From assembly GCA_002509225.1 (NCBI GenBank), contig DAHL01000030.1, positions 1 to 23,368 on the forward strand: a DNA stretch of 23,368 bases, in the 5' to 3' direction. A model generated the notes under the pieces. The model saw nothing but the letters and a program-made list of their open reading frames with translations, did no database searches and had not been told where the DNA came from. Positions 15,546 through 22,654 of this stretch are shown here, in pieces (within the stretch, counting starts at the first letter, position 1; every line of letters starts with the position of its first letter). The stretch is from Euryarchaeota archaeon UBA102 (lineage in GTDB: Archaea; Thermoplasmatota; Poseidoniia; MGIII; CG-Epi1). Position numbers and translations under genes: made by a program.

Positions 15546-16511
15546 TTATCTACCCTTCCAAATTCTAGGATAGGTATCTCTTTTCATTAACACTGTAATC
15601 ATTTTTGCAATTTTACCCTTTTTATCATTTTCAACAGATTCCTTTATTTCTTCACTATTGAATCTTATTTTTGCAATTCCTATTGCCTCACCTCTCAAAG
15701 TAAAAATTCCAGCTATACATCCTCTGGTAATATTTTCGGATATGGATGTAACTCCGGGCAATCCTAGTTCTGCACCGTGGCACAAAGCATCTACAGCTGA
15801 ATCCTTTACCACAATTTTGGGAAGATGTTCAAACAGATTTTCAACTGGTAATATAATTTGTCTTATTTTCTCTTCATTTCCGTTTTCTTTCCATTCTTCA
15901 AATGCATCTCTCAATTCTAAGAGAGTATGGCTATCTTCTTCATTAAACGGACCCGTAGCAAGTCTTCTTAATTGGGCCATACCAGTTTTTTGCCCTAGTA
16001 TATATCCAATATCTCTACATAAATTTCGGATGTATGTTCCTGCTTCACATTCTACTTCAAAAAGAGTTCTTTTTTCATCATGTTCAATAATATTTATTGA
16101 ATATATTTCTCTCTTTCTTAATGTTCTTTTAACTGCTGCATTGCGTGGAGGTGTTTGATATATGACACCTTCAAATTCTTTCATTATTTCTTTTATTTTC
16201 TTTTCTTTAATCGTTTTACTATATTCTAATAGAGCTATGTACGTTTTTCTAGAATCTTGAAGATTTTTAATAACTCTAGTAGCCTTTCCTGTTGCTACAA
16301 CTAATACTCCAGTCACCATAGGATCTAAGGTACCTGCATGTCCTGCTTTTTCTATACTTAACATGTCTCTCACCCAAGCCGATACTTGGTGTGAAGATGG
16401 CTTAGCTTGCTTATCTATAACAACAAATCCATTATTGATTATCTCTTCTATAGTTCGTTCTTCTGGCGGATTGCCAACAAGTGCCATTTCACTATTCCTT
16501 AGTTCAATCAT
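15546..16511 (-). CDS. cbf5: tRNA/rRNA pseudouridine synthase Cbf5 (TruB family with PUA)
   Basis: Catalytic subunit of archaeal H/ACA ribonucleoproteins, also able to modify U55 of tRNA. The N-terminal DKCBLD-like region leads into the TruB catalytic domain with GHAGTLDPMVTGVLVV at residues 58-73; Asp63 is the catalytic aspartate. Other family blocks are TPPRNAAVKR, ECEAGTYIRNLCRDIG (about 153-168) and AQLRRLATGPF. A PUA domain spans about 232-310 (HGAELGLPGV...ITRGCIAGIFTLRGEAIGIAK). The length of 321 fits archaeal Cbf5. An alternative ATG at 16487 (MALVGNPPEE) would remove eight residues. The first ATG overlaps the cmk stop by 8 nt. Adjacency to cmk is a widely seen archaeal arrangement. 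Confidence 0.94.
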   Translation of the reverse strand: MIELRNSEMALVGNPPEERTIEEIINNGFVVIDKQAKPSSHQVSAWVRDMLSIEKAGHAGTLDPMVTGVLVVATGKATRVIKNLQDSRKTYIALLEYSKTIKEKKIKEIMKEFEGVIYQTPPRNAAVKRTLRKREIYSINIIEHDEKRTLFEVECEAGTYIRNLCRDIGYILGQKTGMAQLRRLATGPFNEEDSHTLLELRDAFEEWKENGNEEKIRQIILPVENLFEHLPKIVVKDSAVDALCHGAELGLPGVTSISENITRGCIAGIFTLRGEAIGIAKIRFNSEEIKESVENDKKGKIAKMITVLMKRDTYPRIWKGR

Positions 16512-17028
16512 ATTTCTTCATTATCTCTTCTACAATTTGCCTAGGTTCCGTATTACTTGAATCAAGTATTAAATCATATATGTCTGTATTTTTTAAATCG
16601 AAATCATAATATTCTCTATATCGCTCTAATTCAGATTTCTCTCTTTTTAATATCATTTTCTTATCTTCTTTATTTCTATCACGTAAAATAATTCTTTCAT
16701 GTCTTATATTTTCTTCAGCCTTTATCCATATTTTAAATGCAGATATATCATTACTGTAAGCCAACCATCCCACTAATCGTCCCTCTATAATATGCTCTCC
16801 ATTTTTAATTTTTTTTAAGGCAATCTCATCTATTTCCAAATCAATACTTTCCTCCTTTTCAGATAGCTCAGTCAATTCACTTAACGTTAATCCCATTTTC
16901 GAAGCTACTGTTCTAAAAACTTCTCCAGAAGAATATAATCCTAGGCTAATCTTATTGGATAATGCCTTCGATATCGTAGTCGTTCCAGAGCCGGGCAAAC
17001 CAGAAACAGTAATACATCGTCTTTCCAT
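16504..17028 (-). CDS. cmk: Cytidylate kinase, archaeal type
   Basis: Phosphorylates CMP and dCMP with ATP. The 174-residue product has the P-loop GLPGSGTTT at residues 10-18, the family stretch LGLYSSGEVFRTVASKMG, the NMP-binding IIEGRLVGWL (about 80-89) and a lid-like basic helix (HERIILRDRNKEDKK), ending in YDFDLKNTDIYDLILDSSN. The short form and TTT after the P-loop glycines mark the archaeal Cmk family rather than adenylate kinase. GAGG precedes the ATG by about five bases. It follows the small zinc-ribbon gene after 43 nt and overlaps cbf5 by 8 nt. Confidence 0.92.
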   Translation of the reverse strand: MERRCITVSGLPGSGTTTISKALSNKISLGLYSSGEVFRTVASKMGLTLSELTELSEKEESIDLEIDEIALKKIKNGEHIIEGRLVGWLAYSNDISAFKIWIKAEENIRHERIILRDRNKEDKKMILKREKSELERYREYYDFDLKNTDIYDLILDSSNTEPRQIVEEIMKKYD

Positions 17029-17071
17029 TCAACCCTCATTGTATCTGTTGATTTTAGGTCTTTTCACTTTT

Positions 17072-17221
17072 TTATTCTTCATTTCCTTCTTGTTTTTTAG
17101 AGCAATCTCTACAAATTACTCTTGTACTATTCCATCCAGGTCCAGTATTGACAAATATTTCCGCTTCGCAAAAATAACATTTTTGCTTAACTGCAGAGGT
17201 ATTTTCAGTGAAATCAGGCAT
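17072..17221 (-). CDS. 49-residue zinc-ribbon protein, unrecognised
   Basis: A short reading frame that I support as a real gene: ATG at 17221, TAA at 17072, sequence MPDFTENTSAVKQKCYFCE and onward. Two CxxC knuckles (Cys15/Cys18 and Cys37/Cys40, 18 residues apart) form a single zinc ribbon, with the loop EIFVNTGPGWNSTRVICRDC and a short polar tail. Codon use resembles the neighbours. It is the first gene of the minus-strand cmk-cbf5-ccm-rtcB-fen1 run. A TATA-like ATATAGC is present on the minus strand near 17264-17270, about 45 nt upstream. In other archaea ribosomal protein eL34 or eL14 is often next to cmk and cbf5; this protein is neither by motif. An RNA- or ribosome-associated role is possible but unproven. 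Confidence 0.6.
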   Translation of the reverse strand: MPDFTENTSAVKQKCYFCEAEIFVNTGPGWNSTRVICRDCSKKQEGNEE

Positions 17222-17280
17222 CTAAATCACTAGAGCCAGTTTCAGTGCCAATCAAAAGCCTTTGCTATATTCGATAGGCA

Positions 17281-17290
17281 AATATTTAAG
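17281..17290 (+). promoter_or_regulatory. TATA box for tRNA-Phe
   Basis: AATATTTAAG is centred about 28 nt upstream of the first base of the tRNA, the expected spacing for archaeal TBP/TFB initiation at or near the mature 5' end. Confidence 0.5.
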
Positions 17291-17313
17291 CCACTTGCTC
17301 ATTCGTTTCATAG

Positions 17314-17389
17314 GCCGCTGTAGCTCAGTTGGGAGAGCGCGGGACTGAAGATCCTGAGGTCGCCGGTTCGATCCCGGCCGGCGGCACCA
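17314..17389 (+). tRNA. tRNA-Phe (anticodon GAA), CCA encoded
   Basis: A full cloverleaf folds by eye. The acceptor stem GCCGCTG pairs with CGGCGGC including one G-U, and the D arm is GCTC/GAGC. The anticodon stem CGGGA/TCCTG carries the loop CTGAAGA, giving anticodon GAA. The T arm is GCCGG-TTCGATC-CCGGC and the discriminator is A at 17386. The 3' CCA at 17387-17389 is encoded. There is no intron. The tRNA is G+C-rich against its A/T-rich surroundings, as expected for a structured RNA. Confidence 0.97.
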
Positions 17390-17397
17390 TTTATATT
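17390..17397 (+). promoter_or_regulatory. TATA box for the 230-residue membrane protein gene
   Basis: TTTATATT begins directly after the tRNA-Phe CCA end and is centred 25-26 nt before the GTG at 17419, so transcription should begin at or next to the start codon. This supports the GTG start. Confidence 0.55.
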
Positions 17398-17418
17398 TAG
17401 GCCTGAATAACAACTTTC

Positions 17419-18111
17419 GTGAATGAAAATCTTATTAGGGATTCAAGACGAATTTGTATCTCGACTATGGTGCGTTGGGTGGGATTGCTAATTATACCAT
17501 TTGTTGGTCCGATTCTAGCCTTCACCGTCGGTCCATTCATGGGTGCTAGACGCGGTGCTCTTTATTTTCCAAGTAAAAAAAGACCACTCTCTCTTTACCT
17601 TATAGGGTTTTCATGGGCCATTTTCATTCCATTTGTTTTAACTATGGTTCTTCGAACCTTCCTAGGTCCAACATTCATCTTTGGAGTTGCCGAATTAGTA
17701 ATCTCTTCAATCTTATTTTTATTAATCTTTAGCTCCTTTTTATTGGGCTTAAATTCTACAAAAGTCTTCACTATTCAAGAACGTTTAGATGGTATGGGGT
17801 GGGATGATGATTTAGATGATTTTACAGACAATATATCTACATCCAAAGATTCTTCTTCTAATAAAGATAAAAATTCAAAAGAATGGGCTAAAGATTCTTG
17901 GGGTTCAAGAGTCGAAAATAAATTAAAATCCGACAAACCAAATCCCAAATCTAAAATATCTAAATCTACCACATCTAATGCTAAAAAACGCAAAACAAAA
18001 TCTTCAAAAAAACCGGATTTTTTAGAATCATTAGAAGAGAAAAAAGAAGAAGACGAGGACTCTCAACCAAGCGTTTTCTCTGTTTTAGCCCAAAAACGCC
18101 GTCAGAAATAA
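17419..18111 (+). CDS. Hypothetical membrane protein with disordered Lys/Ser-rich tail
   Basis: I do not recognise this 230-residue protein. The first half has about three hydrophobic helices: roughly residues 20-42 (VGLLIIPFVGPILAFTVGPF), 57-79 and 84-111. A basic loop, GARRGALYFPSKKRP, lies between the first two. From about 128 onward it is hydrophilic: an acidic patch (DDDLDDFTD), then a Ser/Lys/Asn-rich low-complexity tail with many K/S pairs, a DFLESLEEKKEEDED patch and a final SVFSVLAQKRRQK. The GTG start is supported by a TATA box 25 nt upstream; an ATG at 17467 is the alternative. The basic, flexible cytoplasmic tail could bind nucleic acid or another protein, which is speculation. 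The mutase subunit gene follows after 24 nt with its own promoter box. Confidence 0.7.
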   Translation: MNENLIRDSRRICISTMVRWVGLLIIPFVGPILAFTVGPFMGARRGALYFPSKKRPLSLYLIGFSWAIFIPFVLTMVLRTFLGPTFIFGVAELVISSILFLLIFSSFLLGLNSTKVFTIQERLDGMGWDDDLDDFTDNISTSKDSSSNKDKNSKEWAKDSWGSRVENKLKSDKPNPKSKISKSTTSNAKKRKTKSSKKPDFLESLEEKKEEDEDSQPSVFSVLAQKRRQK

Positions 18112-18118
18112 ATATTAA
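18109..18118 (+). promoter_or_regulatory. TATA-like box for the mutase B12 subunit and meaB
   Basis: TAAATATTAA is centred about 22 nt before the ATG at 18136 and overlaps the stop codon of the upstream gene, so a leaderless internal promoter is likely. Confidence 0.4.
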
Positions 18119-18135
18119 CTAACTTAATAAAAATC

Positions 18136-18531
18136 ATGCCAGAAAAATCGAAAATTAGGATTCTTATCGCAAAACCGGGTTTAGATGGTCATGACAGAGG
18201 GGCCAAAGTTGTAGCACGAGCTTTGAGGGATGCTGGTATGGAAGTTATTTACACAGGATTAAGGCAATCGCCTCAGGATATCGTCGATGCTGCTGTTCAG
18301 GAAGATGTACAATTTATCGGATTAAGCATTTTGTCTGGGGCACATTCTCATATCTTTTCTGAAGTTCTAAAACTTTTGGAAGAAGCGGATGCTTCCGACA
18401 TAAAAATTATCGCAGGAGGAATAATTCCCGATGACGAAAAAACCATTTGGGAATCTAAAGGAATATTCGCTATTTTTGGACCGGGGACTCCTACACATGA
18501 CATAGTTGATTACATCGTTTCAAATTCTTGA
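18136..18531 (+). CDS. mcmA2: Methylmalonyl-CoA mutase, cobalamin-binding small subunit
   Basis: The B12-binding chain of methylmalonyl-CoA mutase, which interconverts (R)-methylmalonyl-CoA and succinyl-CoA in propionate, odd-chain and branched amino-acid metabolism. The 131-residue protein is a lone B12-binding Rossmann domain. It shows the base-off/His-on signature D-x-H-x-x-G as LDGHDRG (Asp17, His19, Gly22), then SIL at about 61-63 and AGGIIP near 92-97, the three lower-ligand contacts. It ends [15 protein letters not shown] as in McmA2. The catalytic large subunit is not adjacent or elsewhere in the window, so the holoenzyme must be completed from another locus. Its TGA overlaps the GAGGT ribosome-binding site of meaB, so the two are co-translated. 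Confidence 0.93.
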   Translation: MPEKSKIRILIAKPGLDGHDRGAKVVARALRDAGMEVIYTGLRQSPQDIVDAAVQEDVQFIGLSILSGAHSHIFSEVLKLLEEADASDIKIIAGGIIPDDEKTIWESKGIFAIFGPGTPTHDIVDYIVSNS

Positions 18532-18540
18532 GGTATTTTT

Positions 18541-19449
18541 TTGTTCGATGACCTATTATCTGGAGATGTAAGAGCTGTTTCCCGTTTAATATCTTGGATT
18601 GAAAATGGCGACGAAAGGGCAGAAAACGCATTAAAATCTGTTTGGCATAAAACAGGAAACTCATACACAATAGGCATCACTGGACCTACTGGTGCCGGTA
18701 AATCCACTCTCGTTAATTGCTTAGCAGATTATTCTTCAAAACAGGGACATAACGTAGGTGTTCTTGCAATAGATCCAACAAGTCCATTTTCGGGCGGAGC
18801 AATTTTAGGAGATAGATTACGCATGTTCTCTTCTCAAAATATAGATATTTTTATCCGTTCTGTAGCTACACGAGGCCATCTAGGGGGCATTACTCCAACT
18901 ATCGGTTTTTTGGTCAATGCTATAGAATTATTACAAAAAGATTTGATTTTCATAGAGACGGTTGGTGCAGGTCAGGGGGATGTAGAAATAGCTGAGTTAG
19001 CCGATACTACCTTAGTTGTAAACGTTCCAGGTTTAGGTGATGAAATTCAAGCTCAAAAAGCAGGCATCTTAGAAATAGCAGATATTTTAGTAGTTAATAA
19101 ATCAGATAGATCTGGTGCTGACAGATTAGTCGAGGAATTGAAAATGATGCAGCATCTAGGGGAGTTGGAATCATGGACTCCACCGATAGTTCAGACTATA
19201 GCTGTTGACCAATCTGGAATCTCTTCATTATGGAAAAACATAGAAAAACATCGTTTATTTTTGGGTAGTGATGGTTTAAAATCTACACGTTTGAAAAGAC
19301 AAATTTACGAACTTCGGCAACATCTTCGAACTTCTTTATATCAAGATAAGATTGCAGAATTGGGATTAACATCTCTTGATTCAATAGCTGAAGATATAGT
19401 ATCTCGTAAAACCGATCCTTTCACTGCAGTAAAATCACTTCTGAAGTAA
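18541..19449 (+). CDS. meaB: Methylmalonyl-CoA mutase G-protein chaperone MeaB (ArgK family)
   Basis: SIMIBI-class GTPase that gates cobalamin loading into methylmalonyl-CoA mutase and protects or reactivates it; once misnamed ArgK kinase. The 302-residue protein has the P-loop GPTGAGKS at residues 48-55, AIDPTSPFSGGAILGDR, the SVATRGHLGG segment, ETVGAGQGDVEIAELADTT (switch and Walker B region) and the guanine-specificity motif NKSD. It is slightly shorter than typical MeaB at the N-terminus. The start is TTG at 18541, supported by GAGGT six bases upstream. Direct adjacency to the B12 subunit confirms the mutase role over other ArgK-like functions. Confidence 0.92.
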   Translation: MFDDLLSGDVRAVSRLISWIENGDERAENALKSVWHKTGNSYTIGITGPTGAGKSTLVNCLADYSSKQGHNVGVLAIDPTSPFSGGAILGDRLRMFSSQNIDIFIRSVATRGHLGGITPTIGFLVNAIELLQKDLIFIETVGAGQGDVEIAELADTTLVVNVPGLGDEIQAQKAGILEIADILVVNKSDRSGADRLVEELKMMQHLGELESWTPPIVQTIAVDQSGISSLWKNIEKHRLFLGSDGLKSTRLKRQIYELRQHLRTSLYQDKIAELGLTSLDSIAEDIVSRKTDPFTAVKSLLK

Positions 19450-19486
19450 CCGCAGTCTTTTAGACCTTATCTTTTTATCTAGAAAT

Positions 19487-19867
19487 ATGACTTTCAATAA
19501 GAAAGAACATAATAAGTTAGAGAAGGAACCAGAAATCGCCCAGGCAGCAATGGAGATTTCCGCAGAAGTTCCTCTAAATTTCGATTTAAATAAAAAACAA
19601 CCAGATTCTAATACTCCACTAGATGAAAATGCTCTTTCTCCCGATTCGAAAAAAGAAGATTATTTGAGTGCGGTCCATAATAAACATAGTAAGATTCTTT
19701 CTAATCGCCCCATTCCAAATTTATTAGATGCTGCTTCCGAAATACCTTCTATTGAGGAGGTTAGTAACTTAGATAAACCAAAAATGGGTGTCAATCTCAA
19801 TCAAAAAAAGAATCTCGAAAAGGATGAAAAAGTCGAAGATATTTACAGAGACGGGCACGTGGCCTAG
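19487..19867 (+). CDS. Hypothetical disordered protein whose end overlaps tRNA-Arg
   Basis: A 126-residue charged, low-complexity protein with no recognisable domain, signal or membrane segment. It is rich in Lys, Glu, Asn, Asp and Ser (for example NKKEHNKLEKEPE and LNQKKNLEKDEKVEDIY), with a somewhat more ordered centre (RPIPNLLDAASEIPSIEEV). Its last four codons (Gly-His-Val-Ala) and its TAG stop lie inside the first 15 bases of the tRNA-Arg gene, the stop being supplied by the D arm. Codon use looks like the neighbours and the frame starts with ATG 37 nt after meaB, so I think it is real but with less certainty than other genes. TTTTTATC lies close upstream (19472-19479). Function unknown. 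Confidence 0.55.
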   Translation: MTFNKKEHNKLEKEPEIAQAAMEISAEVPLNFDLNKKQPDSNTPLDENALSPDSKKEDYLSAVHNKHSKILSNRPIPNLLDAASEIPSIEEVSNLDKPKMGVNLNQKKNLEKDEKVEDIYRDGHVA

Positions 19868-19929
19868 TCAGGAATGGCGGCGGCCTCCTAAGCCGCAGGT
19901 CGAGGGTTCAAATCCCTCCGTGCCCGCCA
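19853..19929 (+). tRNA. tRNA-Arg (anticodon CCU), CCA encoded
   Basis: The cloverleaf is clear. The acceptor stem GGGCACG pairs with CGTGCCC. The D arm GCC/GGC is a 3-bp stem with the loop containing AGTCAGGAAT, and the anticodon stem GCGGC/GCCGC carries the loop CTCCTAA, giving anticodon CCT. The T arm is GAGGG-TTCAAAT-CCCTC. The discriminator is G at 19926 and CCA is encoded at 19927-19929. It reads AGG codons. No intron is present. The usual TATA position, about 26 nt before the tRNA, is inside the preceding reading frame and shows no good box, so processing out of a joint transcript is possible. Confidence 0.96.
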
Positions 19930-19937
19930 GTTTCACC

Positions 19938-19944
19938 TTTTTTT
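19938..19944 (+). terminator. Oligo-T terminator after tRNA-Arg
   Basis: Seven consecutive T residues start nine bases after the encoded CCA, preceded by no hairpin. This is the usual intrinsic stop signal for archaeal RNA polymerase downstream of a tRNA gene. Confidence 0.5.
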
Positions 19945-19957
19945 ATGCAACATTATC

Positions 19958-19965
19958 TTTTTAAC
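19958..19965 (+). promoter_or_regulatory. TATA-like box for the cdc48 operon
   Basis: TTTTTAAC is centred about 30 nt before the cdc48 ATG at 19991 and lies just after the tRNA terminator. No ribosome-binding site precedes the ATG, consistent with a leaderless or very short-leader mRNA. Confidence 0.4.
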
Positions 19966-19990
19966 CTCTACCATCCAACACCGAACAGTT

Positions 19991-22219
19991 ATGTCTGAAA
20001 ATAAAGTCGTTCTCAAATTAGCCGAAGCTTTACAAGATGAAGTAGGTTATGGAAGGGGTCGAATAGACACTTCCACACGTAAACTATTAGATTTACAGAT
20101 TGGAGATATTATAGATATTAAAGGTAAAAGAAGAGAATCGACCGTAGCAATCGTTTGGCGCGCTCGAACAGAAGATGAAGGTAAAGGCATCATACGTGCA
20201 GATGGTCTGATACGTAATAATGCAGGCTCTAATCTAGGTGATAAAGTAGAAATTAGTAAAGCATCTGTAAGACCTGCCACAAAAGTCTCATTGGCTCCAC
20301 TTTTAGAGCAATCAGGCAGAGTTCAGTTTGGGCAAGGTATCGAGGATGTTATTCTTCGAGGTTTGAATCGCAGACCGGTTACACAAAATGACGTTGTTAT
20401 TGTTCCAGGTTTAACATTAATGGGGGGTAGGTTGCCGTTTGTAGTAACTTCTATCAAACCTAAAGGTGCAGTCCAAATCCAAGCAGATACAATAATCAAT
20501 GTTCAAGAAGAACCAGTCAAAGAAGATCAACTCAAAACAACTGGTGTAGCCTATGAAGACATAGGTGGTCTGAAAGATGAAATAAGAAGAGTTCGTGAAA
20601 TGATAGAATTACCTCTTAAACACCCTGAATTATTTGATGCTTTGGGAATAACTCCTCCAAAAGGAGTTCTTCTTTACGGTCCACCAGGTACTGGTAAAAC
20701 ACTTCTTGCTAAAGCAGTAGCACACGAATCTGGTGCAAATTTCTTATCTATTCAAGGTCCAGAAATTATGAATAAATATTATGGGGAATCTGAAGCCCAT
20801 CTAAGGCAAAAATTCGAAGAGGCAGAAGCAAATGCCCCCTCTATTATCTTTGTAGACGAACTGGATTCTATAGCTTCAAAGCGTGATGAGACGCAAGGTG
20901 AAGTAGAAAGACGTGTCGTCGCACAATTACTCACTCTTATGGATGGATTAAAAAATAGAGGGCAAGTTATAGTCATAGCTGCTACAAATCGACCAGATTC
21001 TATAGATGCAGCACTACGGCGCCCAGGGCGTTTTGATAGGGAAATTGAAATAGGAATTCCAGATGTTCTCGGAAGAAAAGAAGTTCTTCAAGTTCATTCA
21101 AGAGGCATGCCTTTGGATAGGGATGACAATGGTCAATGGGTAGACCTTGATCACTTTTCTAATATTACTCACGGATTTGTAGGTGCAGATTTGGCTTCTT
21201 TAACTAGAGAAGCAGCTATGAAAGCTCTTCGTAGATATTTACCCGAAATAGATTTAGACGAACCAGTTCCAAGTCAGTTATTAGAAAAAATGAAGGTCAC
21301 TAGTGATGATTTCAGAGAGGCTCTAAAAGATGTAGAACCATCAGCACTGAGGGAGGTAATGGTCGAAATTCCACGTACTTCTTGGGATGATATAGGTGGT
21401 TTGGATGAAGTGAAACAGAGACTAATAGAAACAGTTGATTGGCCATTAAGTAATCCAGAAGGATTTACTCGTTTAGGCGTTACACCACCTAGAGGTATCG
21501 TTCTATATGGTCCACCAGGTACAGGTAAAACACTCGTAGCAAAAGCCATAGCTACACAATCGGAGGCTAATTTTATATCTATTAAAGGCCCCGAAGTAAT
21601 GTCTAAATGGGTCGGTGATTCTGAGAAAAAAGTCAGAGAGATATTTAGAAAGGCAAAACAAGTTTCTCCTTGTATCGTTTTTGTGGATGAATTGGATTCT
21701 ATAGCTCCTACTCGTGGGACTGGAACGGATAGCAAAGTTTCAGACAGGGTAGTAGATCAGTTTTTGACTTCTATGGACGGTCTTGAAAATCTAGAAGGTG
21801 TCGTAGTTATTGCTGCTACAAATAGGCCAGAAATAGTAGATCCAGCACTCCTACGACCAGGTCGTTTTGACAGATTGATACTATTATCTGCGCCATCATT
21901 AGAGGAGAGGACTAAGATTTTACAAATTCATACTCGCGATATGCCTTGTCCAGATGTAGATTTGAATGAAATGGCCAGTAATACAGAAGGATACGTTGGC
22001 GCAGACTTAGCAGCTCTTGTGAGAGAAGCAGCCATTTTAGCACTCAGAGATGATGATAGTGCTACTGTTGTAACATCAGATCATTTCTACAAAGCATTAG
22101 ATTTAGTTCCACCTTCTGTAAATGAGGATACAATAAAATACTACAGCGAATTACAAAGTAATCTAGCTAAAAGGGCTAGAAAAGGAAAGAAGAGGAGTGA
22201 AGACAACCTTTACGCTTAA
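19991..22219 (+). CDS. cdc48: AAA+ ATPase CDC48/VCP-like (VAT)
   Basis: Hexameric unfoldase that threads proteins and, in archaea, can feed the 20S proteasome. The 742-residue protein has the CDC48 N-domain (residues 1 to about 180). The D1 AAA domain has Walker A GPPGTGKT at 230-237, Walker B with Asp289-Glu290 (FVDELDS) and an arginine-finger region [11 protein letters not shown]. The D2 domain has a second Walker A at 507-514, Walker B Asp566-Glu567, and LLRPGRFDR. Both Walker B motifs read DELDS rather than the common DEID. The protein ends NLYA: Leu-Tyr-Ala fits the HbYX rule for docking into the proteasome alpha ring. A PRC-barrel gene follows after 2 nt, so they form an operon. Confidence 0.97.
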   Translation: MSENKVVLKLAEALQDEVGYGRGRIDTSTRKLLDLQIGDIIDIKGKRRESTVAIVWRARTEDEGKGIIRADGLIRNNAGSNLGDKVEISKASVRPATKVSLAPLLEQSGRVQFGQGIEDVILRGLNRRPVTQNDVVIVPGLTLMGGRLPFVVTSIKPKGAVQIQADTIINVQEEPVKEDQLKTTGVAYEDIGGLKDEIRRVREMIELPLKHPELFDALGITPPKGVLLYGPPGTGKTLLAKAVAHESGANFLSIQGPEIMNKYYGESEAHLRQKFEEAEANAPSIIFVDELDSIASKRDETQGEVERRVVAQLLTLMDGLKNRGQVIVIAATNRPDSIDAALRRPGRFDREIEIGIPDVLGRKEVLQVHSRGMPLDRDDNGQWVDLDHFSNITHGFVGADLASLTREAAMKALRRYLPEIDLDEPVPSQLLEKMKVTSDDFREALKDVEPSALREVMVEIPRTSWDDIGGLDEVKQRLIETVDWPLSNPEGFTRLGVTPPRGIVLYGPPGTGKTLVAKAIATQSEANFISIKGPEVMSKWVGDSEKKVREIFRKAKQVSPCIVFVDELDSIAPTRGTGTDSKVSDRVVDQFLTSMDGLENLEGVVVIAATNRPEIVDPALLRPGRFDRLILLSAPSLEERTKILQIHTRDMPCPDVDLNEMASNTEGYVGADLAALVREAAILALRDDDSATVVTSDHFYKALDLVPPSVNEDTIKYYSELQSNLAKRARKGKKRSEDNLYA

Positions 22220-22221
22220 TT

Positions 22222-22464
22222 ATGCAAATAAGACAATCTGATATTCAAGGCAAGGAAGTGGCTACATTAGATGGTGAAAGAATAGGTAGGCTACTCAATG
22301 TGGTTATGGAATCTACTACTGGTGAATTAACCAGTTTAATAGTCGAACCTTCAGATTTTACTCCAGAAGGTTTCGAAATAGATTCAGACGGTAGATTAGA
22401 TATACCCTTCTCGTCCGTTCTGTCTATCAAAGATATGATAGTGGTTAAACATGAAAGTCAATGA
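22222..22464 (+). CDS. PRC-barrel domain protein
   Basis: An 80-residue, single-domain PRC-barrel protein. The pattern is typical: IQGKEVATLDGERIGRLLNV at the start, a second strand pair ELTSLIVEP, then IPFSSVLSIKDMIVVK at the end. Free-standing PRC-barrels are common in archaea and are thought to act as small adaptors in RNA processing, photosynthesis-type complexes or cell division. The role here is unknown. It starts 2 nt after the cdc48 stop and overlaps the next membrane-protein gene by 14 nt, so all three are probably translated together, which hints at a link with the CDC48 machine. Confidence 0.85.
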   Translation: MQIRQSDIQGKEVATLDGERIGRLLNVVMESTTGELTSLIVEPSDFTPEGFEIDSDGRLDIPFSSVLSIKDMIVVKHESQ

Positions 22465-22654
22465 TTTTTTTTCAGATTCGAATAATCTAATAGCCTTTGG
22501 TTATTACATGCTCATCCCAGTCGGCCTAGCCTTTTGGGTGGCTTGGTATATGGAATATAGTGTTTGGAAAGATATAGGTCTCTATGCAGTTTTAGTGGTT
22601 ATGTTTCTCCTTGCTTTTTTCGGCTCTTTAACATATGGAAAAGCACGTCGTTAA
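22451..22654 (+). CDS. Small two-helix membrane protein, hypothetical
   Basis: A 67-residue protein with two predicted transmembrane helices, about residues 13-34 (aromatic-rich, LIAFGYYMLIPVGLAFWVAW) and 42-61, joined by a short loop, MEYSVWKD. It has a polar N-terminus and a basic C-terminal KARR, so both ends are likely cytoplasmic. It starts inside the PRC-barrel gene (14-nt overlap), which supports it as a real third gene of the cdc48 operon. No family recognised. Confidence 0.65.
   Translation: MKVNDFFSDSNNLIAFGYYMLIPVGLAFWVAWYMEYSVWKDIGLYAVLVVMFLLAFFGSLTYGKARR

Noticed and set aside
15658..16158. Open frame of 166 codons on the plus strand opposite cbf5
   Set aside because: It is antisense to a clear Cbf5 gene, has an ordinary shadow composition (Ser/Phe/Ile-rich from reversed Lys/Glu codons) and no domain.
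17314..19929. Region between the two tRNA genes as an integrated element
   Set aside because: No integrase and no visible repeat of either tRNA 3' end; the genes between are ordinary metabolic and hypothetical genes with the same base composition.
21274..21735. Open frame of 153 codons on the minus strand inside cdc48
   Set aside because: It is fully antisense to the conserved D2 ATPase domain and has no start signal or recognisable product.
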